Origin: DTU024 sp964518875 | Lineage (GTDB): Bacteria > Bacillota > Clostridia > Christensenellales > Aristaeellaceae | DNA length: 51,478 nucleotides | Assembly (NCBI GenBank): GCA_964518875.1 | Contig: CAZFHI010000012.1 | Location: 1-51,478, forward strand | Direction: 5' to 3' | Part shown: positions 6,425 through 15,551 of the stretch, piece after piece | How positions within the stretch are numbered: position 1 is the stretch's first letter | Layout of the letters: each line of letters begins with the position of its first letter | Notes under the pieces: generated by a model | Databases searched by the model: none | Told to the model about the DNA's origin: nothing | Seen by the model: the letters and a program-made list of their open reading frames with translations, nothing else | Position numbers and translations under genes: made by a program

Positions 6425-8088
6425 TTAAAATAGCCTGCGCTTCCCCAAGCGGCGCTCCATGCAGCATAAAAAAAAACACGGATGAAATAATTCGCCTTAT
6501 ACGCGTTTTAAATAAAGCGGACATAATTTTGTTCCCACGCCTCGCCATAAGCGCGTCCAGCTGCGGAGATATGTTTTTGCAAAGCGCGCTTACAGAAGCT
6601 TCGCAAAAAGCCGTAAAAAATATAGCGTCAAACGTAAAAAACCAGCTTGTTATTATAGGGCTGCCCGTTAAAAGCGGGGCCGTATTGTTAGACGCTGCGG
6701 CAGTGCTGTACGAAGGAAAGTTGCGGCGCTTCGTTCCCATGCCCGGTCCCGTCAAGCCGTTTGGCGAAAGCTTCCCAGGCGTTTCAAACGGCGTTCCCGT
6801 AAGCGGCGCTCCGTTTGAATGGAAAGGGAACGCCGTATGCGTGGGCGGCGTTTTAAAAGGCGCCGTCTGCCTTATTCCCTCATGCAGGCCCTACCTTGCA
6901 GGCGACGAAGCTAAAATTTGCGGCTGGCTTAAAAAATCATCAGAAAACGCGGTGATAGCCCTTGCGCAGTCAGGACGGGCTGAGAGCAGCACGGATTTTT
7001 GCTTTGGCGGCGTGTGCGGCGTAGCCCGCGGCGGGCGCATAACAGCGTACCGCGGCGCTTTTTCAAGCGAAGACTACTGTTTTTATGATGGCGGCGAAGA
7101 AGAAATCGAAGAACCCATATTAAAATCAGAGCCTTTTTCCGACGAGCGCACGCCCTACCTTAACGGGGACAAGGCGCTTGTGCTGCGCGACCTTGCGCGC
7201 ATTCCGTCTTACGCTCTGGCGCTCAGGCTTAAAAGAATAGGCGCTGAAAACATGGTTTTAGGGCTTTCCGGCGGGCTTGACAGCGCAATGGCCCTGCTTA
7301 CGGCGGACAGGGCGCGGCGTATGCTTAACTTAGGCGTAGAATCCCTTAATGTCTACACGCTTCCGGCGCAGGGCACCGGGAAAAACACGCTTTCAAACGC
7401 CCGGATGCTTTGCGGCGCCTTAAACGTTCCGCTTAAAACAATAGATATTTCAGAAGCCGTGCTAAGCCACCTTGCTTCCATAAGCCATTCGGGAAAAGAA
7501 GACGCCGCGTTTGAAAACGCGCAGGCGCGCGAAAGAACGCAGGTGCTTATGGACATAGCTAACATGGTGAACGGCGTTATGATAGGCACGGGAGATATGA
7601 GCGAGCTTGCCTTGGGGTTCACCACGTATGGCGGGGACCACATGAGCATGTACGGCGTAAATTCAGGACTTCTTAAAACTATGATACGCTTAGCCGTGCG
7701 TAACGAGGCGCAGGAAAACAAGAATTTACGCCCGGCGCTTGAAGCTGTGCTTAAAACCCCTGTAAGCCCGGAGCTTAAAAGCGGCGCGCAGCGCACGGAA
7801 GAGATACTCGGCCCTTACATATTAAACGATTTCTTTTTATACTTCTTTTTAAAGGGCGCCGCGCCTGAAATAATAATTGAAAAAGCTTTGTCGGCTTTTA
7901 ATGGGGAATATTCAAAAGAACTTATCAAATACCGGCTCAAACTATTTTACAAGCGCTTTTTTTATTCGCAGTTCAAGCGCAGCTGCCTTCCTGACGGCCC
8001 TAAGGTTATTAACCTTAGTCTTTCGCCAAGAGCGGGGCTTTCAATGCCGTCTGACGCTTCCCCTGAAATATTTCTTGGTCTTATCTGA
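6421..8088 (+). CDS. nadE: NAD+ synthetase, long form with a degenerate glutamine amidohydrolase domain
   Basis: A 555-residue NadE, which makes NAD+ from deamido-NAD+, ATP and a nitrogen donor. The C-terminal synthetase domain is intact: SGGLDS PP-loop at 283-288, IGTGDMSELALGFTTYGGD, and the closing CLPDGPKV. The N-terminal 240 residues are a nitrilase-fold amidase like that of glutamine-dependent NadE, but the three catalytic residues look lost. FPEL is FPRL (Glu to Arg40), the Lys in the following KxHLPN-type motif is replaced (VPMPGPV, Met107), and the ICEDLW block with the catalytic Cys is missing, which accounts for part of the shortfall from the usual length of about 640. It probably uses ammonia directly or from a partner. 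The gene is coupled to the ABC permease by an ATGA overlap. Confidence 0.88.
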   Translation: MIKIACASPSGAPCSIKKNTDEIIRLIRVLNKADIILFPRLAISASSCGDMFLQSALTEASQKAVKNIASNVKNQLVIIGLPVKSGAVLLDAAAVLYEGKLRRFVPMPGPVKPFGESFPGVSNGVPVSGAPFEWKGNAVCVGGVLKGAVCLIPSCRPYLAGDEAKICGWLKKSSENAVIALAQSGRAESSTDFCFGGVCGVARGGRITAYRGAFSSEDYCFYDGGEEEIEEPILKSEPFSDERTPYLNGDKALVLRDLARIPSYALALRLKRIGAENMVLGLSGGLDSAMALLTADRARRMLNLGVESLNVYTLPAQGTGKNTLSNARMLCGALNVPLKTIDISEAVLSHLASISHSGKEDAAFENAQARERTQVLMDIANMVNGVMIGTGDMSELALGFTTYGGDHMSMYGVNSGLLKTMIRLAVRNEAQENKNLRPALEAVLKTPVSPELKSGAQRTEEILGPYILNDFFLYFFLKGAAPEIIIEKALSAFNGEYSKELIKYRLKLFYKRFFYSQFKRSCLPDGPKVINLSLSPRAGLSMPSDASPEIFLGLI

Positions 8089-8128
8089 TTTTACTTAAAC
8101 TTTTATCTTTAATAAGGAGGAAAACACC

Positions 8129-10390
8129 GTGAAAAGCATACTTATAAGCGATTACGACCCGCTTAAGAAGGGTTGGGAAGAAAGCATATTCAGCACAGCG
8201 AACGGCTACCTTGGCGTACGCTCATGCCAGGAAAGCGGGAATTCAGGCGGTGTTTCAAGCATCCGCGGCGCATACGTAAACGGCTTTTATGATGAATATG
8301 ACATACCCTACGGGGAAAAGCTCTACGGCTTTGCGGAAAAAGGCCAAACAATAGTAAACGTTACAGACGTGCAGACCATGGATATTTCAATAGACGGCGA
8401 AGTTTTTTTGCTTGATTCCGGCAAAGTTTCAGGCTATGAGCACGAACTGTTTTTAGACAAGGGCTACCAGGAAAAACGCGTTATCTGGCGCTCCGAAAGC
8501 GGCAAGGAAGTGTACGTAAGCATAAGGCGCCTGGCTTCTTTTGTGCAAAAGCACCTTTTTATGATTTCCGTAAGGGTAGTGCCGCTTAACTTTTCAGGCG
8601 AAATTAAAATTATGTCAAGCGTGATAGGCGACGTAAGCAATTTTGCAGACCCTTCCGACCCGCGCGTAGCGTCTGAAAAGAAAAGCTTTCTTAAGGTTTC
8701 AAACGCGGAATTTATAGAAAACGGCACAGCGCTTGTCGAGTCTTTTACAAGACGGTCAAACCTTAAGCTTTCCTGCGCCGTAAGGCACAGGACGTCCGCT
8801 GCAAAGGAGGAAAACCGCTTAGTTAACGGCAATACGCTTTTAAGCGAGTACAAATATTTTGTAAAACAGGACGAAAGTATTTCGCTTACCAAGTACTGCG
8901 TGTTCGTGGATTCAAGGCGCGAATCCGACACCAGAAAAACCGCATTAGCCATACTTAAGGACTGCTATGACCACCCCATAGAATGCTTTATAAATAAACA
9001 GGTTAAATACCTTGCGGATTTTTGGAATAAAGCTTACGTTAAGGTGGACAGCCGCAAGCTCCAGCGCAGCATGAACTACTGCCTGTATTCGCTTTTATGC
9101 TCAGCGGGCCAGGACGGCATTACAAGCGTATGCGCGAAAGGCCTTTCAGGGGAAGGCTACGAGGGGCATTATTTCTGGGATACGGAAATATACATATTCC
9201 CGTTCTTCCTGCTAACAAACCCGGATATGGCTAAACAGCTGCTGCTTTACCGCTTCAGCATACTGCCTGAAGCTAAAAAGCACGCTGAAATAATGGGCCA
9301 CAAAAGCGGCGCCCTTTACGCGTGGCGCTCCATTACAGGCAGCGAATGCAGCGCGTATTTCCCCTCCGGCAGCGCGCAGTACCACCTGACGGGCGACGTC
9401 GCCCACGCGTTCATACAGTATTACTTAGCTACGGACGATGTGGAATTTATGCAGAATTACGGCGCCGAGGTGCTCATAGAGTCCGCAAGAATGTGGCTTG
9501 ACGCGGGGCATTATTCAAAGGATCAATTCAAAATAGACGCCGTTACAGGGCCGGACGAATACAGCTGCATTGTAAACAACAACTACTACACAAACTGCGC
9601 CGCAAAGGAAAACCTATTGTGGGCGTATAAAATAATGCAGGTATTAAAAAAGGCGGGAAAAGACAAGGAAATAAAAAAGCGCCTTAACGTAAGCGATAAG
9701 GAGCTGCAAAGCTTTAAAAAAGCTTCGGACAGCATGTACCTGCCGTATGACAAGGATCTTAAGATAAACCCGCAGGACGACAGCTTTCTCAGCCTTAAAC
9801 CCCTTGATTTAAAGAGCGTGCCCAAAGAAGACTTCCCGCTTCTTCTGCACCGCCACCCGCTGTGGCTGTACCGCCACCAGGTGCTTAAGCAGGCGGATAC
9901 CGTGCTTGCCCACTGCCTGTTTGAGGATTACTCCGACAGAGAAACGATTAAAAACAGCTTTAACTATTACGAAAAGATCACTACGCACGATTCCTCGCTT
10001 TCCGCGTGCGCGCACAGCATTTTAGCCGCGTTTTCAGGCGACACGAACAAGGCCTTGAGCTACATGCTCGCGTCCTCCCAAATAGATTTAGAGGACACGC
10101 ATAAAAACACGAAGGACGGCATACACACGGCCAATATGGGCGGGCTGTACCAATGCCTGGCGCAGGGCTTTGCGGGCGTCAGAATAAAAGAAGACGGTCT
10201 GCACTTATCCCCCCGCATACCTGAAAAATGGGACGAGTACGCCTTTAATATACGCTTCAAAAATCGCTCGATAGGCATAAGGGTAACAAAAAAGCGCGCG
10301 ACTATAACGCTTTTGGAAGGCGAGCCTTTAAGCGTTTACGTATTCAACGAAAAAATTAAATTAAAGGACAAGAAAAAAGTAGATTTATAA
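8129..10390 (+). CDS. Glycoside hydrolase family 65 protein (disaccharide phosphorylase type)
   Basis: A 753-residue GH65 protein, a family of inverting phosphorylases that split alpha-linked disaccharides such as maltose, kojibiose, nigerose or trehalose with phosphate to give beta-glucose 1-phosphate. The N-terminal beta-sandwich (to about 270) leads by a linker to the (alpha/alpha)6 barrel. GHYFWDTE at 347-353 and the general-acid motif TGPDEY (Glu477) are present, and LKQADTV at about 585-593 matches the phosphate/substrate loop. The GTG start is set by AAGGAGG eight bases upstream. It follows nadE by 40 bases and may be read from the same transcript. Substrate specificity cannot be told from the sequence; maltose or trehalose phosphorylase is the simplest guess. 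No phosphoglucomutase lies alongside. Confidence 0.88.
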   Translation: MKSILISDYDPLKKGWEESIFSTANGYLGVRSCQESGNSGGVSSIRGAYVNGFYDEYDIPYGEKLYGFAEKGQTIVNVTDVQTMDISIDGEVFLLDSGKVSGYEHELFLDKGYQEKRVIWRSESGKEVYVSIRRLASFVQKHLFMISVRVVPLNFSGEIKIMSSVIGDVSNFADPSDPRVASEKKSFLKVSNAEFIENGTALVESFTRRSNLKLSCAVRHRTSAAKEENRLVNGNTLLSEYKYFVKQDESISLTKYCVFVDSRRESDTRKTALAILKDCYDHPIECFINKQVKYLADFWNKAYVKVDSRKLQRSMNYCLYSLLCSAGQDGITSVCAKGLSGEGYEGHYFWDTEIYIFPFFLLTNPDMAKQLLLYRFSILPEAKKHAEIMGHKSGALYAWRSITGSECSAYFPSGSAQYHLTGDVAHAFIQYYLATDDVEFMQNYGAEVLIESARMWLDAGHYSKDQFKIDAVTGPDEYSCIVNNNYYTNCAAKENLLWAYKIMQVLKKAGKDKEIKKRLNVSDKELQSFKKASDSMYLPYDKDLKINPQDDSFLSLKPLDLKSVPKEDFPLLLHRHPLWLYRHQVLKQADTVLAHCLFEDYSDRETIKNSFNYYEKITTHDSSLSACAHSILAAFSGDTNKALSYMLASSQIDLEDTHKNTKDGIHTANMGGLYQCLAQGFAGVRIKEDGLHLSPRIPEKWDEYAFNIRFKNRSIGIRVTKKRATITLLEGEPLSVYVFNEKIKLKDKKKVDL

Positions 10391-10469
10391 AAAGCGTTAT
10401 TCTACAGAAATATCCGTTAAAGCGCGGAATATAAATAATTCAAAAGAAAGAGAGCGGCAATATGAGGCC

Positions 10470-10498
10470 TTGACATTAAGTTCATAAATACATAAATT
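10470..10498 (+). promoter_or_regulatory. Promoter of prfC
   Basis: TTGACA at 10470-10475 and TAAATT at 10493-10498 with a 17-base spacer, 24 bases before the prfC start. Confidence 0.6.
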
Positions 10499-10522
10499 AA
10501 TTTAAGATGGACAGGAAGGTAT

Positions 10523-12130
10523 ATGAATAAATTACTTACAGATGAAGTAAACAAAAGGCGTGTCTTCGCCATAATAAGCCACCCGGACGCCGGCAAGACC
10601 ACGCTTACTGAAAAGCTTTTGCTGTACGGCGGAGCTATAAGGGAAGCCGGAACCGTAAAGGCGAGAAAGAGCCATCGCCACGCAACGAGCGACTGGATGG
10701 AAATAGAAAAGCAGCGCGGCATATCCGTAACGAGCTCAGCCATGCAGTTCAGCTACGAGGGCTACCACATAAACATACTCGATACCCCGGGGCACCAGGA
10801 CTTTTCTGAAGATACTTACCGCGTGCTTGTCGCTGCCGACGCCGCCGTTATGCTTATGGACGGCGCGCGCGGCGTTGAAGCGCAGACCATAAAGCTTTTT
10901 AAGGTTTGCGCAATGCGCGGCATACCCATATTCACGTTTATAAACAAGATGGACAGAGCCGCAAAAGACCCTTTTGCGCTCATGGACGAGCTTGAGGAAG
11001 TGCTCGGCATAAAAGCCGTAGCCATGAACTGGCCCATAGGCGTAGACGGGGATTTTAAGGGCATATACGACAGAAAGAGCAACAGCGTGCAGCTGTTTTC
11101 CGCCGCAAACCGCGGCGCGTCAAAAGCGGCCAAAACAGAATTCAGTTTTGACGATCCTGCTTTAAGCCAGGTGTTAGACAAGTATTACTTAGACCGCCTT
11201 AAGGATGAAAAGGAGCTGCTCGACGTGGCGGGCTACCCGTTTAACCTGGAGCAGGTTAAGCGCGGCAAGCTTACTCCCATGTACTTTGGCTCCGCCATAA
11301 CCAATTTCGGCGTTGAAGCCTTCCTCGAAAGCTTCTTGTCGTTAACCTCTCCCCCATCGCCCAGAGAAAGCTCCATAGGCGAAATTTCCCCGTACAGGGA
11401 CGAGTTCTCCGGCTTTATATTTAAGATACAGGCCAACATGAACCCCGCCCACAGGGACAGGATAGCGTTCATGCGCGTAGTGAGCGGCGAGTTCAGGCGC
11501 GACATGCACGTTCAGCATATGCGGCTTAACAAGCAGGTGCAGCTTAAGGCGCCGCAGCAGTTTATGGCGGATGAAAGGGAAATAGTTGAAAAAGCCTACC
11601 CAGGAGACATAATAGGCCTGTTTGACCCTGGCGTTTATCTGCTTGGCGACACGCTTATAGAAGGGAAGGACAGGTTTACTTTTCCGCCTATACCCGTTTT
11701 CGCGCCGGACTTTTTTGCGCGTGCCAAGCCTATTGACTCCATGAAGCGCAAGCAGTTCATTAAAGGCATGACGCAGCTTAGCCAGGAGGGCGCCATACAG
11801 GTGTTCTTCCGCAACGAAACAGGCTTTGAGGAAACGCTGTGCGGCGTTGTGGGCATGCTGCAGTTTGACGTGCTTACGTTCAGATTAAGAGAAGAATACA
11901 ACGTGGATCTTCAGCTTGACAATTTGCCTTACAGGCATATACGCTGGGTTACGGAAAGCCCTGTGCCCACAGAGGATTTAAAACTTACAAGCACGTCCGC
12001 AAGGGCGGTGGACAGCCGCGGCAGCAAGGTTTTGCTGTTCCAGAACGAATGGTCTATAAGGCTTGCCGTTGAAAACAACAAAGGCTTAAAGCTAAGCGAG
12101 CTGCCGCTGCAAAGCAACGTGCTCGAATAA
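10523..12130 (+). CDS. prfC: Peptide chain release factor 3
   Basis: A 535-residue translational GTPase that removes RF1/RF2 from the ribosome after peptide release. The G domain shows G1 SHPDAGKTTLTE at about 15-26, the RF3 signature GTVKARKSHRHATSDWM, G2 RGISVTSS, G3 DTPGHQDFSEDT and G4 NKMD. Domains II and III follow (FSGFIFKIQANMNPAHRDR, ending LPLQSNV). Length and motif order match RF3 and not EF-G or the TetM group. AGGAAGG lies ahead of the ATG. It is followed after 27 bases by the SixA-like phosphatase, with no terminator between. Confidence 0.95.
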   Translation: MNKLLTDEVNKRRVFAIISHPDAGKTTLTEKLLLYGGAIREAGTVKARKSHRHATSDWMEIEKQRGISVTSSAMQFSYEGYHINILDTPGHQDFSEDTYRVLVAADAAVMLMDGARGVEAQTIKLFKVCAMRGIPIFTFINKMDRAAKDPFALMDELEEVLGIKAVAMNWPIGVDGDFKGIYDRKSNSVQLFSAANRGASKAAKTEFSFDDPALSQVLDKYYLDRLKDEKELLDVAGYPFNLEQVKRGKLTPMYFGSAITNFGVEAFLESFLSLTSPPSPRESSIGEISPYRDEFSGFIFKIQANMNPAHRDRIAFMRVVSGEFRRDMHVQHMRLNKQVQLKAPQQFMADEREIVEKAYPGDIIGLFDPGVYLLGDTLIEGKDRFTFPPIPVFAPDFFARAKPIDSMKRKQFIKGMTQLSQEGAIQVFFRNETGFEETLCGVVGMLQFDVLTFRLREEYNVDLQLDNLPYRHIRWVTESPVPTEDLKLTSTSARAVDSRGSKVLLFQNEWSIRLAVENNKGLKLSELPLQSNVLE

Positions 12131-12157
12131 ACAAATACAACAGAAAGGAGTCTGCGT

Positions 12158-12622
12158 ATGGACATAGTATTTTTTAGACACGGCAAGGCGGAACGCCGCA
12201 CGGAAGGTATTCCGGATACTGAAAGGCGCCTTTTGCCTGAAGGCCGGCTTAAAACCAATAAGGCTGCTGAAAAGCTTAAAAAACGCGTGCTGCGCAGCCC
12301 CGTAACCATATTGACAAGCCCCGCCATGCGGGCGCTTCAAACGGCGCTTATTATAAAGGAAGTGCTGCTGCCCGATGAATTTATAGTGCTTGACGGCCTT
12401 TACGCGGGCGACGCTTCAGCGCTTAAGGCAGAAATAGACGCTTTAGACAAGCAGGGAACCTGCGTTATAGTCGGGCATAATCCTTTTTTAAGCGATCTGC
12501 TTAGCAGAATGCTTAGCCTGCGCTGCCATATAAAGAAAAGCGGCTATGTAATAGTTCGCAGGACGGACGAGGGTGGAAACCATGTAACAGAGGTGCGCAG
12601 GGCGCTTATACTCCCCCGCTGA
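12158..12622 (+). CDS. sixA: SixA-like histidine phosphatase
   Basis: A 154-residue phosphohistidine phosphatase of the histidine phosphatase superfamily. The catalytic RHGKAE motif is at residues 7-12, and the second histidine is in VIVGHNPFLSDLL at about 105-117. TSPAMRALQTA carries the second conserved Arg. SixA proteins remove phosphate from histidine phosphotransfer proteins; the target here is unknown and no histidine kinase is nearby. AGAAAGGAG precedes the start. It shares an operon with prfC, which may reflect only convenience of transcription. Confidence 0.85.
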   Translation: MDIVFFRHGKAERRTEGIPDTERRLLPEGRLKTNKAAEKLKKRVLRSPVTILTSPAMRALQTALIIKEVLLPDEFIVLDGLYAGDASALKAEIDALDKQGTCVIVGHNPFLSDLLSRMLSLRCHIKKSGYVIVRRTDEGGNHVTEVRRALILPR

Positions 12623-12639
12623 ATATATTAAATGCAAGT

Positions 12640-12672
12640 AAGCCGCTGTACAAAAAACAGCGGCTTTAAAAA
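12640..12672 (+). terminator. Terminator after sixA
   Basis: AAGCCGCTGT at 12640-12649 pairs perfectly with ACAGCGGCTT at 12657-12666 around a seven-base A-rich loop. The tail after it is TAAAAAT, poor in T, so the stem is strong but the release signal is weak. Confidence 0.6.
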
Positions 12673-12889
12673 TCCGCTTTAGATAAATACAGGCGTTTAG
12701 CATTATTTAAGCGTCAATTAATAATTTATGCATTCTTTCAAAGTTATGCGCCGAAATAAAACACACGTAGCAAGCGAATTGACGTAATAATATTACGCTC
12801 TGGCGCGCTTTATTATATGGTTTTTTATAAAAAATCTAAGTATTTTTCAATTCGTTTAAGCTTTTACGCTTAAAAAAATATAAAGTGCG

Positions 12890-13783
12890 TTAATTAATTT
12901 CATGGTTCTTATCCGCCCGCTTTTTTCTTGACAAATAGAACGCCGTGAGGATTGAAACCAGCAGATATATAAAGATTGCAGGATGCGTTAATATAATGCG
13001 CCGGACAGTCTCGCTCTGCTCGTTGTGTAAGAACAAATGCGGCAGTATTATATAAAGACGCCAGGAAGCTATCAAGCCTAAAATCCCGAGAGAAAGCATA
13101 TAAAACGCCTGTGAAGGCTTCTTCATTGATTCAATAAATTCTGGAACGAGCGTCAACAGCACATTGTATAAAATGTGATAGATAACCGGTATCCAAAGCG
13201 ACCCCGTCAGCGCGTAAAGCGACGCATAAAGCAGGCCAAGATAAAACATGGAAAACGGCAGAGCAAGACGGCCGGAGAGAATATGCATCATGCCAAATAT
13301 TATGGCAGAAAGAAAGATAAAAAAGTAAGCTCCTAAATTTAAAGCCGCGTCGCCCAGTATTTTACGGCAGATCAGCTCCTCCATAAAGGGAACAATAAAT
13401 ATCGTTAATACCAGGGTAACGGGGCTTTTGAGCAGTGGTCTGGAAGCTTTAATTTCTGAAAGTTTCTGTTTTTTAATCTTCGCTTCCAGCGCAGAAAACA
13501 TTATGTTCAGGAATACCGTTGCAAACTGCGCAAAAAAGATAATAATATAATCCTGAATTTTTAAAATTCCGGCTGCAGGCTGTATTTTTGGCAGCGGCTT
13601 AAGAAACAGGAACAGCACAAGCGCGCACGCGCCATATATCAGAACGACCGCAATCATTTCCGAAAGCGAAACCGACAACTTCTCTTTCCGTTTTATCGCC
13701 GGAAAAACGCGCGTGATGACAAAGGCATGTATAAAAACGCATATTGTCATGGCCAGCATGCCGCGCCATATCACCTGATTCAT
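12890..13783 (-). CDS. CPBP-family intramembrane glutamic protease (CAAX/Abi type)
   Basis: A 297-residue membrane protein with seven or eight hydrophobic segments. The CPBP (PF02517) catalytic motifs are present: EE at 135-136 with Arg140 (PFMEELICRK), the FGMMH histidine at 167, and the third motif IYHILYN with His203. Members cleave within membranes or act on prenylated or leader peptides; in bacteria some give immunity to bacteriocins. The start is ATG with AAAGGA upstream. It stands alone in AT-rich DNA, divergent from the tRNA pair, and base use looks unlike most neighbours, so recent acquisition is possible. There is no bacteriocin gene next to it. Confidence 0.85.
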   Translation of the reverse strand: MNQVIWRGMLAMTICVFIHAFVITRVFPAIKRKEKLSVSLSEMIAVVLIYGACALVLFLFLKPLPKIQPAAGILKIQDYIIIFFAQFATVFLNIMFSALEAKIKKQKLSEIKASRPLLKSPVTLVLTIFIVPFMEELICRKILGDAALNLGAYFFIFLSAIIFGMMHILSGRLALPFSMFYLGLLYASLYALTGSLWIPVIYHILYNVLLTLVPEFIESMKKPSQAFYMLSLGILGLIASWRLYIILPHLFLHNEQSETVRRIILTHPAIFIYLLVSILTAFYLSRKKRADKNHEIN

Positions 13784-14322
13784 TTAATCTTTCCTTTTCT
13801 TAATATGAACTGCGCTGAAGTTCGCAGCTTGTATAAGCCTTTTAATAAGCTTAATATATAAGCAGGCCGACGGAGCTCCGCCGCAATGTATCTCATAATA
13901 AATTCACAAGGAGAAATTCCCCGTTGCTTAAGCAAAGAATACCACAAATTTAACAAGCGCGCTATTTAAATTAAGTTTCGCCGCCTATTATATCAATCGC
14001 TCCAAACAAGCAGGCTTCAATTACCACTGAAACCTGGTAAATCTAAATAAGAATCATTTAAACGTGTGCTAAACTATGGCTTTTTGGCGTCTTTAATCAT
14101 GCTGTTTATTCGTTCACTTACGGCGTTTATTAGCTTTGCAGTGAAAACCTTAAGTATCTCTTTCTCACAGTTTCTTATTTCCAGTGAGGCTTGTTTAACC
14201 GGACAAAGGCAGCTCATTCTAAGACAGCTATATAAACTGTCGAATTTTTTCTGCTTCAAAAGCCGCGGTCTTCAGCGTACTCCATTTACTTTACAGCTCG
14301 CCTGCGGGCATCGCTTTTTTAT
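13784..14322. other. Gene-poor AT-rich stretch between the CPBP protease and the tRNAs
   Basis: About 540 bases with no convincing gene. It holds the upstream region of the minus-strand protease, a small palindrome CGGAGCTCCG near 13874, and a 61-codon minus-strand frame at 14074-14259 that begins with TTG and lacks a ribosome site. I see no clear regulatory signal other than the tRNA promoter at its right edge. Confidence 0.6.
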
Positions 14323-14351
14323 TTGACAAAAGCGCCGCCGCATGCTATAGT
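14323..14351 (+). promoter_or_regulatory. Promoter of the tRNA-Thr/tRNA-Pro pair
   Basis: Consensus TTGACA at 14323-14328 and TATAGT at 14346-14351, 17 bases apart, 19 bases before tRNA-Thr. Confidence 0.8.
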
Positions 14352-14370
14352 ATTCCTTGCTTTTTAGCCT

Positions 14371-14446
<76 letters not shown>

Positions 14447-14523
14447 CGAGGTGTAGCGCAGTTTGGTAGCGCGTTTGGTTCGGGACCAAAAGGTCGCAGG
14501 TTCAAATCCTGTCACCTCGACCA
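14447..14523 (+). tRNA. tRNA-Pro (anticodon CGG)
   Basis: A 77-nt cloverleaf with encoded CCA at 14521-14523. The acceptor stem CGAGGTG pairs with CACCTCG. The anticodon stem TTTGG/CCAAA holds the loop TTCGGGA, giving CGG, which reads CCG. It is co-transcribed with tRNA-Thr. Confidence 0.96.
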
Positions 14524-14542
14524 TCGTTTTTAATGAACGACA

Positions 14543-14576
14543 TTCCCTTTGAAGTCAATGATTTCAAGGGGTTTTC
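14543..14576 (+). terminator. Terminator after the tRNA pair
   Basis: CCCTTTGAA (from 14545) pairs with TTTCAAGGGG (14562-14571) with one bulge, followed by TTTTC. Confidence 0.65.
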
Positions 14577-15005
14577 AATTTTAGAGTTTGTCTGAAAACG
14601 GCTTAATTTGTGTGGATAACTAACAAGTAACTAACAAATATCCATTTCCACCTTTAATAAATTGACTATGAAAGTAAAATAAAAAAGGAGAATACTATAC
14701 CCTACATAATAAAAAATAATTTTAATTCCACAGTTTGTGCTGAATCAAACAGCTTTGTTTCGCCGTTTATTACTTCGATATTACCTGTATTTTAATCGCC
14801 TTGATAACACCAGAGCTGCTTGCTATGCCCAATTGTAGGCGAATTTTGCATTATTATAAAATATACTGCCTTCAAATAAATATATGTCACTTAAACATTA
14901 ATGTATTTTTAATGTGAATCTTTTTTTAGCTTAATCAACGGGAGCTATTATGATATTGTCAAAGGGAAACAAGTAAGGCTGAACCCTTTAGGAAAGGAGA
15001 TTATT
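14577..15005. other. Non-coding stretch downstream of the tRNAs, possible integration remnant
   Basis: About 430 AT-rich bases without an intact gene. At 14618-14638 lies a direct repeat of the form AACTAACAAGTAACTAACAA, of the type seen beside tRNA-targeted integrase sites. At 14682-14690 a good ribosome site AAAAAAGGAG precedes ATA where an ATG would be expected, opening a 32-codon frame that then stops. These look like relics of an element that once used tRNA-Pro as target, but no integrase or duplicated tRNA end is visible. Confidence 0.35.
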
Positions 15006-15551
15006 ATGGATCGTTTTGAAATGACGGAAAAGCTGCGTGAGAAAGTAAATGTAAGCTATGAGGAAGCCAAAGCCGCTCTGGAAGCGAACGACTGGGATCT
15101 TTTGGAAGCGATAATATATTTGGAGAACCGCGGAAAGCATCCTTATAACAGCCACGAAGAAAAGGCGGACGCCGACAGGCGCGCTGAAAACAGAAGCGAA
15201 GAGCAGGCGAAAGAACGCAGAAAGGAAAGGGAAAAACAAGTGAGCGGAGTATTACAGGGAATAATCGGTTTTTTAACAAAACTTTTACAAAAGGGAATGC
15301 ACAATTCACTCGAAGTTTACCATAACGACAATCGCATCTTGTCAATCCCCATCGTGTTTTTAGTGCTGCTGCTCATTTTTGGCTTCTGGTTTATAATACC
15401 GATTCTTATAATAGCTTTGTTCTTCGGCCTGCGCTACAAATTTGCAGGGCAAGACATTAACCCAAAGGTGAACAACGCCATGGATAAAGTTGCGGACAAG
15501 GCGGAAAGCATTAAAGACGACATAAAAAACAAGTCTGACGATTGGGAATAA
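15006..15551 (+). CDS. UBA-like/DUF4342 membrane-associated protein
   Basis: A 181-residue protein with three parts. Residues 1-42 form a UBA/TS-N-like three-helix domain (VSYEEAKAALEANDWDLLEA). Residues 43-78 are highly charged and probably coiled coil. Residues 79-150 match the DUF4342 type, with two adjacent hydrophobic helices at about 117-130 and 131-143. The tail is charged and helical, like stress-protein repeats (KVADKAESIKDD). Similar short proteins occur in many Clostridia with no known function. The UBA-like part may bind a protein partner at the membrane. AGGAAAGGAG precedes the ATG. It is monocistronic. Confidence 0.7.
   Translation: MDRFEMTEKLREKVNVSYEEAKAALEANDWDLLEAIIYLENRGKHPYNSHEEKADADRRAENRSEEQAKERRKEREKQVSGVLQGIIGFLTKLLQKGMHNSLEVYHNDNRILSIPIVFLVLLLIFGFWFIIPILIIALFFGLRYKFAGQDINPKVNNAMDKVADKAESIKDDIKNKSDDWE

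Noticed and set aside
14074..14259. 61-codon minus-strand frame with Lys/Glu-rich product
   Set aside because: TTG start without ribosome site or promoter, no recognised family; could be a remnant but is not supported as a gene.
14066..14326. 86-codon plus-strand frame ending just before the tRNA promoter
   Set aside because: No ribosome site and a composition unlike protein; it overlaps the other doubtful frame.
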